In this document: positions 1 through 7,876 of the stretch, piece by piece
Numbering within the stretch: position 1 is the stretch's first letter
Layout: every line of letters begins with the position of its first letter
The notes under the pieces: model-generated
What the model was told of the DNA's origin: nothing
The model's input: only the letters and a program-made list of their open reading frames with translations
The model's database searches: none
Program-made: the position numbers and the translations under genes
Origin: a virus
IMG/VR virus record: IMGVR_UViG_3300031952_000172
Span: 1-21,665 of that record
Direction: 5' to 3' (one strand)
DNA: 21,665 nt

Positions 1-1
1 T

Positions 2-2182
2 GATGATCCTTCCCGTATATCCCAACCCTACCGTAACCTGCGAATAGGTATCGTCTAAGGTAATTGCTCCACTTGCCACTACGCGGGTGGGATGGTTTGC
101 CCCATCTACCAATACTGATACTGTCTTACCCTCTAAATGGTCTAATCCTGATAGAGTAGATACACATTTACGCGCTTCTCCACCTGATATATAAGTCGTA
201 TAAAGAGAAGCATCCACATTGACCCCTGCTAAATCGTGGAGATGAAAACTTCCTGCCGCCCTTCCTGCGACTATATATTTCTTATAATTTACTTCCGTCA
301 TTCCCACAACACCCCTGATTTTGATAATATCCCCGTCGGCAAGGCTATTGACGCAACTTAATACAGGAGGATTGGTTTTTGTTATTGCTGTGATTGTATA
401 GGGGGTATCAAGTGTTAATCCACTATGCACAAAAAAAGCATCCTCTTGGTCGGTAAATTCAGGGGCTTCCATATATTCTATGTAACGCCTTGTTACCCCA
501 TTTACCACCCGGCGCACCACAAACCATACCTCATCATGGCTTGTCTTGGGGATCACCGCCACGCTCTCATAAAATCCCTGGGTATCATGCAGTGTCCATG
601 CGGATACTTTCTGTTCTATCTGCCGGGTGAATACCGCAAGTTTTCCGTCTGCCCTGATGCACCATAAGATATTAAGCGGTGATTGCTGGTAAGCCATATC
701 AACAATCCCGCTTTCTGAAATATGGTCTGATATTGCCGTTGCGTCATTTGCCAAATAATTATCCTCGTCAAGTGAGTAGACATATTCCCTTAATACCCTA
801 TTGTATTTCTGCCAATAAAAAACATTATTTCCTATTGATTGCGGCATGATAGTTGATGTCCCATATCTGGTTTTCTTCTTCATCCTGCCGGTAGAAGCAG
901 TCAAAGCTAAAGTATCACTTCCTGTCCCTAAACTTGATATGCCGCTTGGAGTCCCTACTAATATCTCATTCGCCGGGAATAACCAGTTCAAAACCTCGAC
1001 CTGGTTAGTATCTGCGGTAAATTCTATTGCATCAGCGCCAGATGCACCAAGTCCAAAATCTTCATAGGCCCCGACTGAAGATCCCCAGGTCGTCTGCGGT
1101 TGACTTTTTGTATATCCATATATCAACCTTCCTTCGCTGATAGTAACTACTCTAGGATACCCCCTATATCCACTCCATGCGCCTTCAGCCCAATCTGTTG
1201 TAGCTCCCGGGCCTGTGGCAAGATTTCCGCCATTTAATACATCGGCAGTAGCAGCAGTATTTAAAGGGCCTGCGGCAACGTGGGTAATTTTTACATATCC
1301 ATTTTTTATCCTCCATATCGAACCTTCATGGGTTTCGTCAAATATGGCTACGCTTGCATTAAGTGTTATGCCCGCTCCTATGTCTGCGGTCGGAAAGATT
1401 GTTGTTGCTAATACATTGGAAAGCATTAAGGCGGGACGGTTTGCTATGGTTGAATAATCTATATCCGTGATAGTCCATGCCGCATGGCCTGTGCGGGTCA
1501 ATTTTCTCTGGGGTCTACCTGCCGGAGTCGCTGTATTACCGCCAAAAGTTATGTATAATAAATCTGCGGTTTGGGCAAATTGTAAATTCCATATATCTGC
1601 CGTGGTATAAGTCGTAGTCAAAGTATAGACTCTTGCCGATGTCCCACCGGATACCCAGGCGGTATATCCTGTACTGTTAATATAATTCCCGTCAATATCC
1701 TTAATCTTAAAATTACCCGCAGCCTGGTCTGATACTATAAACCTTCTTCCGTTTAATTGCGTAGTCCCGACTATACCTGAAATATATACTGTATCTCCGT
1801 TTGTATAAGCATTGGCGGCGGTAATAAGACATTGTGCGGCTAAACTGATTGCGGTGATATTTATTCCTGTTTCAAGTACCGCCCCTCCCTTACCGGTAGT
1901 TGCGTCATCCATGTAAAACCGCATATAAAGATTGCCTATTTCTATGGTATATGCCTGGGTATCGGAGAACACAAAACGGATGATCCTTGTGGCTAATGAG
2001 GATGTCTTGACTTCATTGACAAAATAAGTCCCGGGAGATTTCTTCGCGCCGCCGTAAAATTCCACGATCATATTGAGCAATTCATCGGCACTCTGATAAT
2101 ACTGGGTTATATCAGTGCGCCCGGCAAGACGCGGACTAAGTTCACCTGCTACGAAATTATTTATTATAGATTCTACTTTCAT
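2..2182 (-). CDS. Tail nozzle / tail tubular protein B-like (T7 gp12-type), partial
   Basis: The frame is open from the ATG at 2182 to the left window edge, so at least 727 residues are present and the C-terminus is missing. The N-terminus has the pattern common in podophage tail proteins: an F-x-A-G-E-L-S-P-R-L-x-G-R-x-D stretch, then a Tyr-rich segment and G-G-A-x-x-x-P-G-T. The later part contains Y-I-E-Y-M-E, then H-S-G-L, then L-D-H-L-E-G-K and V-G-L-G-Y, all typical of the same family. By family knowledge this protein would form the distal nozzle of a short tail. It starts three bases after the stop of the tail adaptor gene, in the expected gp11-gp12 order. The assignment is by motif recall, not alignment. 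A long beta-rich tail protein of another class is the main alternative. Confidence 0.8.
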   Translation of the reverse strand, partial: MKVESIINNFVAGELSPRLAGRTDITQYYQSADELLNMIVEFYGGAKKSPGTYFVNEVKTSSLATRIIRFVFSDTQAYTIEIGNLYMRFYMDDATTGKGGAVLETGINITAISLAAQCLITAANAYTNGDTVYISGIVGTTQLNGRRFIVSDQAAGNFKIKDIDGNYINSTGYTAWVSGGTSARVYTLTTTYTTADIWNLQFAQTADLLYITFGGNTATPAGRPQRKLTRTGHAAWTITDIDYSTIANRPALMLSNVLATTIFPTADIGAGITLNASVAIFDETHEGSIWRIKNGYVKITHVAAGPLNTAATADVLNGGNLATGPGATTDWAEGAWSGYRGYPRVVTISEGRLIYGYTKSQPQTTWGSSVGAYEDFGLGASGADAIEFTADTNQVEVLNWLFPANEILVGTPSGISSLGTGSDTLALTASTGRMKKKTRYGTSTIMPQSIGNNVFYWQKYNRVLREYVYSLDEDNYLANDATAISDHISESGIVDMAYQQSPLNILWCIRADGKLAVFTRQIEQKVSAWTLHDTQGFYESVAVIPKTSHDEVWFVVRRVVNGVTRRYIEYMEAPEFTDQEDAFFVHSGLTLDTPYTITAITKTNPPVLSCVNSLADGDIIKIRGVVGMTEVNYKKYIVAGRAAGSFHLHDLAGVNVDASLYTTYISGGEARKCVSTLSGLDHLEGKTVSVLVDGANHPTRVVASGAITLDDTYSQVTVGLGYTGRII

Positions 2183-2185
2183 AAT

Positions 2186-2749
2186 TTATAACCTACTATT
2201 TAACCATTGGTCTTGTTGCGCTTCGTCTGGAGTAACTTCTTGCCCGTTCATTGATTTAGCGTAATTTAACTTTATCATAAATTCCTGTTTCCTTATTTTC
2301 TCCACATCCTTATCCCTTGTGATTGAATAAGCTAATTCGGCCGCCAATTTTGCCGCAAATGCTTCGACAAACGCATCATCATATTGCGTTGGGTCTGTGC
2401 AGAAATAAACATATTCAATCTTTACGGCATCCGCGTTACTGTATAACCTGCGCCCTTTTATCTTGTGTGAATAATCAGGTTCAACGCTTGTCTTATTCAA
2501 ACGCACAAAATCGGGAGGTAACTCGTATATATGCGCGTAATCTTCCAATACCGGAACCTCGGCAAGTTGCGAAAGAGTTGTTTCTTTTTTGGCAAAACTC
2601 CACGGGTGGCTACGCAATAAAGCGCGCAGATACATATTATATCCGGCACTCATCTTCCAAGCGTTTTCACTATCTTCGTCTATGGCCGCTATACTTACGG
2701 CCCCTAAACTACGTAAGGCTAAATTGCAGATTTCAACCTGTGAGGCCAT
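2186..2749 (-). CDS. Tail adaptor / tail tubular protein A-like (T7 gp11-type)
   Basis: This 187-aa protein has the family layout: an N-terminal helix with A-L-R-S-L-G-A, a central L-L-R-S-H-P-W-S-F-A motif (about residues 44-53), then Y-x-L-P-P-D-F-V-R (about 95-103), and a helical C-terminal half rich in Ala and Glu. In known podophages such proteins form a ring between portal and nozzle. Length and position just before the nozzle gene fit. The ATG at 2749 lies 17 bases inside the end of the upstream Wzy-like gene, which suggests translational coupling. Confidence is good because motif, length and context agree. Confidence 0.85.
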   Translation of the reverse strand: MASQVEICNLALRSLGAVSIAAIDEDSENAWKMSAGYNMYLRALLRSHPWSFAKKETTLSQLAEVPVLEDYAHIYELPPDFVRLNKTSVEPDYSHKIKGRRLYSNADAVKIEYVYFCTDPTQYDDAFVEAFAAKLAAELAYSITRDKDVEKIRKQEFMIKLNYAKSMNGQEVTPDEAQQDQWLNSRL

Positions 2750-3878
2750 CGAGTTTACTCCTTTCAGCCATTGCCATATAAATTATCAATAGCAATCCTA
2801 TCGCTGAGTGCATTGAAAATATTGATAAAGACGCTAAAATACACGCCACTAAACCGCAGGTGATGATTAAGTTGTGCTTTTTAAGTTTCCTGAATGTAGT
2901 AATAAAATACCCACACACAATAAATAAGCCAATCAACCCCAATTCAGTAGTTAAAGAAATCGCCTCATTGTGAGAATGCGCCCATTTTTGGTCATCGGGT
3001 TTGATTTCTTTCCTTATAATAGACGCAAGGAAAGGTTCTTGCCCCAAGCCCCAACCGATTATGGGCCGTTTGGGTATCAACTTGGTTATATGGAAATTCC
3101 ATACTTCACGCCTGTTACTTAAATCTAAAATATTAGGGACGCTTTCGGAAGTTGTGAAATACATGGTAAATATTAAGATTACGGGGATTAGAAATAATAA
3201 ACCTTTCCTCCCGAATTTTACCCCTAAGAATATTGCGGAAATTATAACGCAGGTCAATATCCCGCCAAAGGAATGGATAAGACCCAATGCCAAGATTATG
3301 AAAAAAACTAAACGTATACGTTCCTTTCTAAAGAACGCGGGTAAGCACATAGCAAGGAACGCCGAGGCTATATTCGGGTTATCAAGAAAACCTACGGGAA
3401 CAGCCCTGATTTGATTGCCGAATATATATATTGAATGCAGTGTTTTTGGGAATAAAATATGGCAGGCAGTCCCGGTAGGAACACCTAAAGGAAAAGTTAT
3501 AAACCATACTCCGAAACTTTGCAGGATCACCATAGCAGATTGAAGTAAAGCAAGCCCGCAGATGACATTCAGTATGGTATTGATTCTATCCTTGTTTAAT
3601 TTATCCGATAGTATCTGAAATAAAACCATAGCAAATACAATCGTATGTAAGGTAATCTGGGAGAATTGATTTAACCCTATCACTACCCTTAATATGCACC
3701 ATATCAAAAATAACCTGACCCAGATATTCTTAATAAACCATAATGCGATAGCAAAGAATATCGCCCACTCGACAAGGATGACCTTGCCAGTGCGAAAGGG
3801 TAGGAATCCTGGGATAAACCCCAGGACTCCTACTCCTATCACCATCCAAGATGCAATCTTGAACTTTAAATCCCGCAC
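2733..3878 (-). CDS. O-antigen polymerase/ligase-like membrane protein (Wzy_C family)
   Basis: The product is 381 aa with roughly ten hydrophobic segments. Motifs of the Wzy/WaaL O-antigen ligase family are visible: G-F-L-D-N-P-N at about 163-169, R-x-x-V-W at 257-260, P-I-I-G-W-G-L-G at 272-279, A-H-S-H-N-E at 300-305 and E-L-G-L-I-G at 312-317. Family members polymerise or ligate lipid-linked glycan units at the periplasmic face of the inner membrane. Translation appears to start at GTG 3878, directly after the TAA of the exported-protein gene, with AGGA about five to six bases upstream. The gene also overlaps the tail adaptor by 17 bases, so it is embedded in the late operon. A role in altering host surface glycans (serotype change or superinfection exclusion) is inference. 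Substrate and direction of effect cannot be read from sequence. Confidence 0.85.
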   Translation of the reverse strand: MRDLKFKIASWMVIGVGVLGFIPGFLPFRTGKVILVEWAIFFAIALWFIKNIWVRLFLIWCILRVVIGLNQFSQITLHTIVFAMVLFQILSDKLNKDRINTILNVICGLALLQSAMVILQSFGVWFITFPLGVPTGTACHILFPKTLHSIYIFGNQIRAVPVGFLDNPNIASAFLAMCLPAFFRKERIRLVFFIILALGLIHSFGGILTCVIISAIFLGVKFGRKGLLFLIPVILIFTMYFTTSESVPNILDLSNRREVWNFHITKLIPKRPIIGWGLGQEPFLASIIRKEIKPDDQKWAHSHNEAISLTTELGLIGLFIVCGYFITTFRKLKKHNLIITCGLVACILASLSIFSMHSAIGLLLIIYMAMAERSKLDGLTG

Positions 3879-4763
3879 TTATTTCCTGTTGTAGTAAAAT
3901 TCAGCATAGGATACTTCTAAATCACCCGTGCCGGTTGAAACATTATCTCTCCACGTCCTTAAAGTTACTACTTTTTCAGCGGCAAGTCCCGTAAAATCAG
4001 TTGCCGGTGTAAGTGTAACTATACAAGGAGTTCCTGCACCGGTTGATAATGCAACAGGTGTTTGATCAGTTGCCGCGGCATCCCAGGCGGTATTGTTACC
4101 ATTGACATATACATCAAAGTCAACCTGTTCAGGTGTAGTTGAATTAGAACTATCGCAGAATAACCTGAACGCACCCCCGGAGAGATAATCGCTTGGAACC
4201 TTGAAAGTTACCTGAACCGCACTCGTTTCACCATCAGACCAAACAATATCCGGAATAACATTATCAATCTCAAGTCCCGGAGTTGTTGCCGTAGTCAATG
4301 GTGTGCCAGTATTCTCAAACAAGAAACTGTTTAATGGCAATTCTACAGTCCCTACATTCGGAGTAGACAAGGTAATAGTCGTAGCGCTTATAGTCGGTGA
4401 ATTTACTATAGTCGCATTTACGTTAATAATATTACCTGTTGTAGCGGTAATTGTCGTACCGTTTACAGTCGTTCCTATGATCGCCGCCGGAGTAACACCG
4501 CCGATGACACTACTGTTAAGAGTAGAACTCGTGATTGTTGCCCCTGAGATAGTACCTGATGTGATTGCCGCTATCGGGCCACTCGGTTGTGTAACCGTAA
4601 AAGTAGAACCATCAGTCGTTATCGTGGTTCCCGATGGCCAGTTAATATCCGTGGCGGCCCCTTGAGTAACTCCATCAAGTTTTACACCTACCGATGCTAA
4701 TGCCGGAGATACAATGAATATCGCCATCAGCAATGTCAAAAATATAATTATGAACTTTCGCAT
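3879..4763 (-). CDS. Exported beta-repeat protein of unknown function
   Basis: The protein is about 294 aa. It begins with a short basic n-region, a hydrophobic core and an A-L-A cleavage site near residue 23, a classic Sec signal peptide. Residues about 35-150 are Thr/Ser/Ile/Val-rich with repeated T-I-T and I-x-G/S patterns, like beta-solenoid or trimeric fibre shafts. The C-terminal 140 residues look like a beta-sandwich domain rich in aromatic and Asp/Asn residues, ending in Y-Y-N-R-K. Of two adjacent ATGs, the inner one at 4763 has the better spacing to the AGGAGG site. It abuts the Wzy-like GTG start. It may be a host-surface (moron) protein made with the Wzy-like enzyme, or a fibre or decoration protein with a signal-like N-terminus. 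No specific function is recognised. Confidence 0.75.
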   Translation of the reverse strand: MRKFIIIFLTLLMAIFIVSPALASVGVKLDGVTQGAATDINWPSGTTITTDGSTFTVTQPSGPIAAITSGTISGATITSSTLNSSVIGGVTPAAIIGTTVNGTTITATTGNIINVNATIVNSPTISATTITLSTPNVGTVELPLNSFLFENTGTPLTTATTPGLEIDNVIPDIVWSDGETSAVQVTFKVPSDYLSGGAFRLFCDSSNSTTPEQVDFDVYVNGNNTAWDAAATDQTPVALSTGAGTPCIVTLTPATDFTGLAAEKVVTLRTWRDNVSTGTGDLEVSYAEFYYNRK

Positions 4764-4780
4764 CATTCCCTCCTATTTGA

Positions 4781-4810
4781 TAATGAAGCGGGATTGCTCC
4801 CGCCCCATTA
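4781..4810 (-). promoter_or_regulatory. Stable intergenic hairpin with GNRA-type loop
   Basis: Read on the minus strand, TAATG pairs with CATTA (outer) and GCGGGA pairs with TCCCGC (inner, 6 bp), around a GCAA tetraloop. There is no T-run after it on the minus strand, so it is a poor intrinsic terminator for the operon. It sits between the decoration-like gene and the SD of the exported-protein gene. It could mark an mRNA-processing or 3'-end-protection site, or tune translation. On the plus strand it is followed by a T-rich stretch, so a weak terminator for antisense transcription is possible. Confidence 0.5.
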
Positions 4811-4818
4811 TTGTTTAT

Positions 4819-5265
4819 TTAGCCTTTGCAGACATAGAAGATGGCCACAATGACTTTTACAGCAGCAGCCGCGCCACCACCTAAAGTCAAAGTCGGAATC
4901 TGTCCATCGCCAGCAGAAATCTCATATCCTAATGAACCTGCTACGCCGTTGGCTTCATAATTTTTCTTTGCAGCGCCAGCTCCGCAATCTGCGGCAGCCA
5001 TAAACACAGCAGCAGACGCAAGGGTTCCAAAAGCAAGCGTCCTGTTATTTGCTAAATCACCGTGGTCAATATCCCAACCTACAACACGCGCTTCAGCAGG
5101 TAATTTCATCCCGCCTAACTGGATTACATCTGCTGCCGCTTCGGTTGTCAGAAAGGTATATTCGTCAACCAAACAATGTATCTTTCCACCCTGTAACTCC
5201 GGCTCGATCTTGGCGGTTGTCCCGGTTCTTTGTAACGTTTTGTTTACTCCGTAAAAAGTAGGCAT
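4819..5265 (-). CDS. Putative capsid decoration or minor virion protein
   Basis: The 148-aa protein is predicted mostly beta. It has a pattern of a short charged N-terminus, L-V-D-E-Y-T-F, then L-P-A-E-A-R-V-V-G-W-D-I-D and a Gly/Ala-rich C-terminal half. Proteins of this length and general pattern often lie next to the major capsid gene in phages and are found in virions. It lies 47 bases downstream of the capsid gene. The ATG at 5265 has GAGGAGG about eight bases upstream. There is no motif with a biochemical meaning, so the role rests on context. Confidence 0.6.
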   Translation of the reverse strand: MPTFYGVNKTLQRTGTTAKIEPELQGGKIHCLVDEYTFLTTEAAADVIQLGGMKLPAEARVVGWDIDHGDLANNRTLAFGTLASAAVFMAAADCGAGAAKKNYEANGVAGSLGYEISAGDGQIPTLTLGGGAAAAVKVIVAIFYVCKG

Positions 5266-5312
5266 TTTAAAAACCTCCTCATATTTAATTATTTATTTTC
5301 TTATCTAATTTC

Positions 5313-6173
5313 TTATTCCGTGCAACCTACACGGACTACCTTTACTTCTTCTAACCTTGTTGCGCCATAAGACTGGCCTGCGTATATCTGCGCTGAGAAG
5401 TGGATACCCGGCATAATATCAATAGACGCTTTCAGATCAATCCATGTACCAAGCACCATGCCTGATTTATGGTATGCGGCGCAATATCTTGTGGTCGCAA
5501 GAGCTGGATCAACCGGCAATCTTTCAGTCTGAACGAAATTAAACCCACAAATCGTTCCCGGCATACCACTGACTAACGCCTTGACCTGCGCGTAATCAGC
5601 CGAGGTTGCTTCTGTAATAGCCAGCAAATCCTCTACCTGTTCAGCGGAAATAGCAAAAGACCTGTTATCCGCTGGTACTTCATTTTGATCAAGAACCTTC
5701 TTTGCCTGACGGATTTTAGCCATAGTCAATCCGGTTGCGCCTGCGGCAATCAACTGTTTACCGGCTAAAGTGGCATCAACGGTTCCTGCTTTTCCACTCT
5801 TAGCGACAGCAAAAAAGGCGTTACAAACTACCTCATCTTTTGCGCGGGCTAAAGAAGCGGCGTTATTCTGCACGACTTCGCTGGTCGGGTCTTTGGCTAA
5901 CAATACTTTGTCCATATTGTCAACTAAAGGCGCTTTGTAGAAATAACGTGGGAAGATTGCCCTGCGGGCATAGTTCGGATCGGTATTTCTTACAACTTCG
6001 TTTCTTGCTAATTTCTCATCTGCATCTTCGGAAGCCAACTGATCCTGGAATGAGATTTCTCCGGTGCAGTTTGGTTTCTGAGTTACCGTGGGAGCGACTT
6101 TCAATGTCATCTGCTGAGTAAGCAGCATGATATTGTCGCTGTATTGCTGGACTAATGCAGTATCAACGGCCAT
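5313..6173 (-). CDS. Major capsid protein (Phage_capsid_2-like, HK97 fold)
   Basis: The product is 286 aa. Features seen in this capsid family are an N-terminal segment with Q-Q-Y-S-D-N-I-M-L-L-T-Q-Q, a middle I-F-P-R-Y-F-Y-K-A-P-L-V-D-N-M-D segment (about 73-88), an A-A-D-domain-like region with I-S-A-E-Q-V-E-D-L-L, and a C-terminal S-A-Q-I-Y-A-G-Q-S-Y-G-A-T-R-L-E-E-V-K-V-V-R. It would form the icosahedral shell. The start is fixed by a near-perfect AAGGAGG eight bases before the ATG, the strongest SD in the late region, which fits a highly made protein. Scaffold lies upstream, separated only by the HNH gene. The assignment combines family pattern and position. Confidence 0.88.
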   Translation of the reverse strand: MAVDTALVQQYSDNIMLLTQQMTLKVAPTVTQKPNCTGEISFQDQLASEDADEKLARNEVVRNTDPNYARRAIFPRYFYKAPLVDNMDKVLLAKDPTSEVVQNNAASLARAKDEVVCNAFFAVAKSGKAGTVDATLAGKQLIAAGATGLTMAKIRQAKKVLDQNEVPADNRSFAISAEQVEDLLAITEATSADYAQVKALVSGMPGTICGFNFVQTERLPVDPALATTRYCAAYHKSGMVLGTWIDLKASIDIMPGIHFSAQIYAGQSYGATRLEEVKVVRVGCTE

Positions 6174-6310
6174 CTGAAACCTCCTTGTAATGTTAAATTA
6201 ACCTATTAACCTTTTAGCTTTTAGGTTATCTTTTTCAAGGCCTTTAAAGCTCAAAACTTTTTTTGGGCCTTCACAAGAAGGTTATCCAATTACTTGTTGC
6301 ACCGTAATTA

Positions 6311-6329
6311 AGAGGTTTATACCTTACCT
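6311..6329. repeat. Direct repeat copy flanking the HNH gene (left)
   Basis: AGAGGTTTATACCTTACCT matches the copy at 6837..6855 at 17 of 19 positions in the same orientation. This copy encodes the last codons and stop of the HNH gene. The pair brackets the HNH gene almost exactly. Confidence 0.6.
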
Positions 6330-6799
6330 TTTGTTACGGATAATTTTCTACCATCAAAGATAATATCCTTTGGGTCAATAGATAGATTTTGTTCAAATCT
6401 TGAATGAGTCCCACTTTTCGCAAATCCCATTAGATTTTCAGGATTATTATCATCCTTGATTTTGTTAATATGATGTACTACTTCCCATCTATGGAGATAA
6501 CGACCAATCATCTTTTCTACAATCAAACGATGTTCATAAACATAATTGAGGCAGTTCCTAAAAGGGTGATTCAAATCTTTAATAAAAATATGTCCATCAT
6601 AAGATTTCACCCTATCTTTAGACTTAGCGCATTTTTTAGAACAAAATTGTCCTCGGTTTCTTTTTCTTTCGCTATTCAAACTAAAGAATTCCATCTTACA
6701 TTTTTGACAGTTTAAAATTTTTCCAAAATGTCTTGCTTTTCCTGATGGATATTCTATAAATAGTTTATTACCTTCAAATTTTACTCTATCAAGTTCCAT
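6317..6799 (-). CDS. HNH endonuclease (HNH_3-like) with N-terminal zinc finger, inserted in the capsid operon
   Basis: The 160-aa protein has a Cys pair C-Q-K-C near residue 30 and a second group C-S-K-K-C near 53-57, a likely zinc ribbon. The C-terminal half carries Y-V-Y-E-H-R-L, then V-V-H-H-I-N, N-P-E-N-L and a final S-G-T-H-S-R-F, which is the HNH motif (HH, N, H) of phage homing-type nucleases. Such enzymes nick or cut DNA and often spread themselves between related phages. It lies between scaffold and capsid genes, which are normally adjacent, and has imperfect 19-bp repeats at both ends. AAAGG precedes the ATG by about five bases. It clearly resembles the HNH part of the fusion gene at 21106..21663. 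Confidence 0.88.
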   Translation of the reverse strand: MELDRVKFEGNKLFIEYPSGKARHFGKILNCQKCKMEFFSLNSERKRNRGQFCSKKCAKSKDRVKSYDGHIFIKDLNHPFRNCLNYVYEHRLIVEKMIGRYLHRWEVVHHINKIKDDNNPENLMGFAKSGTHSRFEQNLSIDPKDIIFDGRKLSVTKGKV

Positions 6800-6820
6800 T
6801 CTAACCTTTATCCGACTTCT

Positions 6821-6837
6821 TGTTCAACTCTTGAACA
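6821..6837. promoter_or_regulatory. Perfect 17-bp dyad upstream of HNH gene
   Basis: TGTTCAA-CTC-TTGAACA has 7-bp perfect arms with a 3-bp centre. It lies in the 69-bp gap between scaffold stop and HNH start and touches the left end of the 6837 repeat. It has no T-run, so it is not an intrinsic terminator. It could be an operator or RNA hairpin limiting HNH expression, or part of a nuclease recognition site. Function is not known. Confidence 0.4.
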
Positions 6838-6855
6838 GGGGTTTACACCTTACCT
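6837..6855. repeat. Direct repeat copy flanking the HNH gene (right)
   Basis: AGGGGTTTACACCTTACCT differs at two positions from the copy at 6311..6329. It lies in the gap after the scaffold stop codon. See the HNH gene for context. Confidence 0.6.
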
Positions 6856-6868
6856 GTCCGCAAGTTTA

Positions 6869-7873
6869 TTACCCTACGATCATTTTGTTCAACTGCATAA
6901 CCTTGTCCACAAAATAATTATGCTGGTGATGTCCAGCTTCATAATATGGATGTTTCGGGTCAGCTAATATCTTATCTTTCTCTAACTTTGCCGCTTCCGG
7001 TGAAAGCAATACCCCTGACATATCTGATCTTGTCAATGCTTCTTCGCTCAGGTTTCCACCTATGTTGGCAAGCATTTCTATAATCACCGGGTCATTGCCG
7101 TATTTCTTGGCAATCGCATCGCCTTGTTTAGGGTCTGCGAAGTTCCTAAGCACGTTATTGGCCAGTTTAGCCTTTTCATCATAAGCCACGCCCCATTTAT
7201 TCCTTAATGCCAGGGCAGACTCATTAAAAGCCTTCTCATTTGCGTCCTTCTGGGCCTGTGTGCCTTGATTAAGCACTGTAGCAAGCTCATCCATTACCAA
7301 AGCGTATTGATGCGGCAGGAAGCCTGCTTTGTGCAGTTTGGCGTTAAAATCACCCATAGACTTAGCATCCAAAGCCATACCTTCAGGAAGTTTGAAATTT
7401 GCCGATGGTTTATACTCTTTAGGGTCTTTCGGGCGGCCCAACTGTGTCATTACCCGGTCAAGTTCACCCTGTTCATAATTGCCGTCCTTATCCTTCTTAG
7501 GCATTGCGATTTTCTCATGGCCTACGAGTTTCTCTAATTCTGAATATCCCTTTATGGTATCTCCGGGAGTTTTCCAACCTTTCACTCCGACCAATGCCTT
7601 ATGTTCCGCATCTAATGATGTAGTCCAATCACCTTGAGCAGCAGGTGCTTTAGGCTTATAACCTGATAGGAACTCATCAAAAGATTTGAAGTCTGCCACA
7701 TCTTCTGATGTCGCTCCTGAATTGGTGATAAAATTAGTAACTGCCGGCCTTGATTCCTCTGCAACCGATTCGATAAACGGGATTACGACTTCGCCTCTAT
7801 TCCCTAATTTCTTGAAAAAACTCTTTAATGTTTTCTGGGCATTTGTTATCCACTTGGGGCAAATGTTGTCCAT
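6869..7873 (-). CDS. Capsid assembly scaffolding protein
   Basis: The product is 334 aa, hydrophilic, Lys/Glu/Ala-rich and mostly helical. It has a segment typical of podophage scaffolds: W-T-T-S-L-D-A-E-H-K-A-L-V, G-W-K-T, I-K-G-Y-S-E-L-E-K-L-V-G and K-I-A-M-P-K-K-D (about residues 82-127). Later come R-P-K-D-P-K-E-Y-K and a C-terminal acidic/basic tail ending near H-H-Q-H-N-Y. By family knowledge it would template procapsid assembly and be lost before or during DNA packaging. AAGGAG precedes the ATG by seven bases. Position between portal and capsid fits. The HNH gene splits it from the capsid gene. Confidence 0.8.
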   Translation of the reverse strand: MDNICPKWITNAQKTLKSFFKKLGNRGEVVIPFIESVAEESRPAVTNFITNSGATSEDVADFKSFDEFLSGYKPKAPAAQGDWTTSLDAEHKALVGVKGWKTPGDTIKGYSELEKLVGHEKIAMPKKDKDGNYEQGELDRVMTQLGRPKDPKEYKPSANFKLPEGMALDAKSMGDFNAKLHKAGFLPHQYALVMDELATVLNQGTQAQKDANEKAFNESALALRNKWGVAYDEKAKLANNVLRNFADPKQGDAIAKKYGNDPVIIEMLANIGGNLSEEALTRSDMSGVLLSPEAAKLEKDKILADPKHPYYEAGHHQHNYFVDKVMQLNKMIVG

Positions 7874-7876
7874 TTG

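Noticed and set aside
2323-3414. Several plus-strand ORFs of 67 to 152 codons opposite the tail adaptor and Wzy-like genes
   Set aside because: They lack SD sites and protein-like patterns, while the minus-strand genes have family motifs. No plus-strand gene is supported in the window.
4303-4665. 120-codon plus-strand ORF rich in Val/Ile
   Set aside because: It is the antisense of the Thr/Ser/Ile repeats of the exported protein, which has a signal peptide and SD. It is a complement artefact of repetitive codons.
6236-6290. Inverted AAGGCC / GGCCTT and CCTTC / GAAGG repeats with a poly-T (plus-strand) run between capsid and HNH genes
   Set aside because: On the transcribed (minus) strand the run is A-rich, not T, and the first stem has a loop of over 20 bases. 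No good promoter boxes were found in this gap either.
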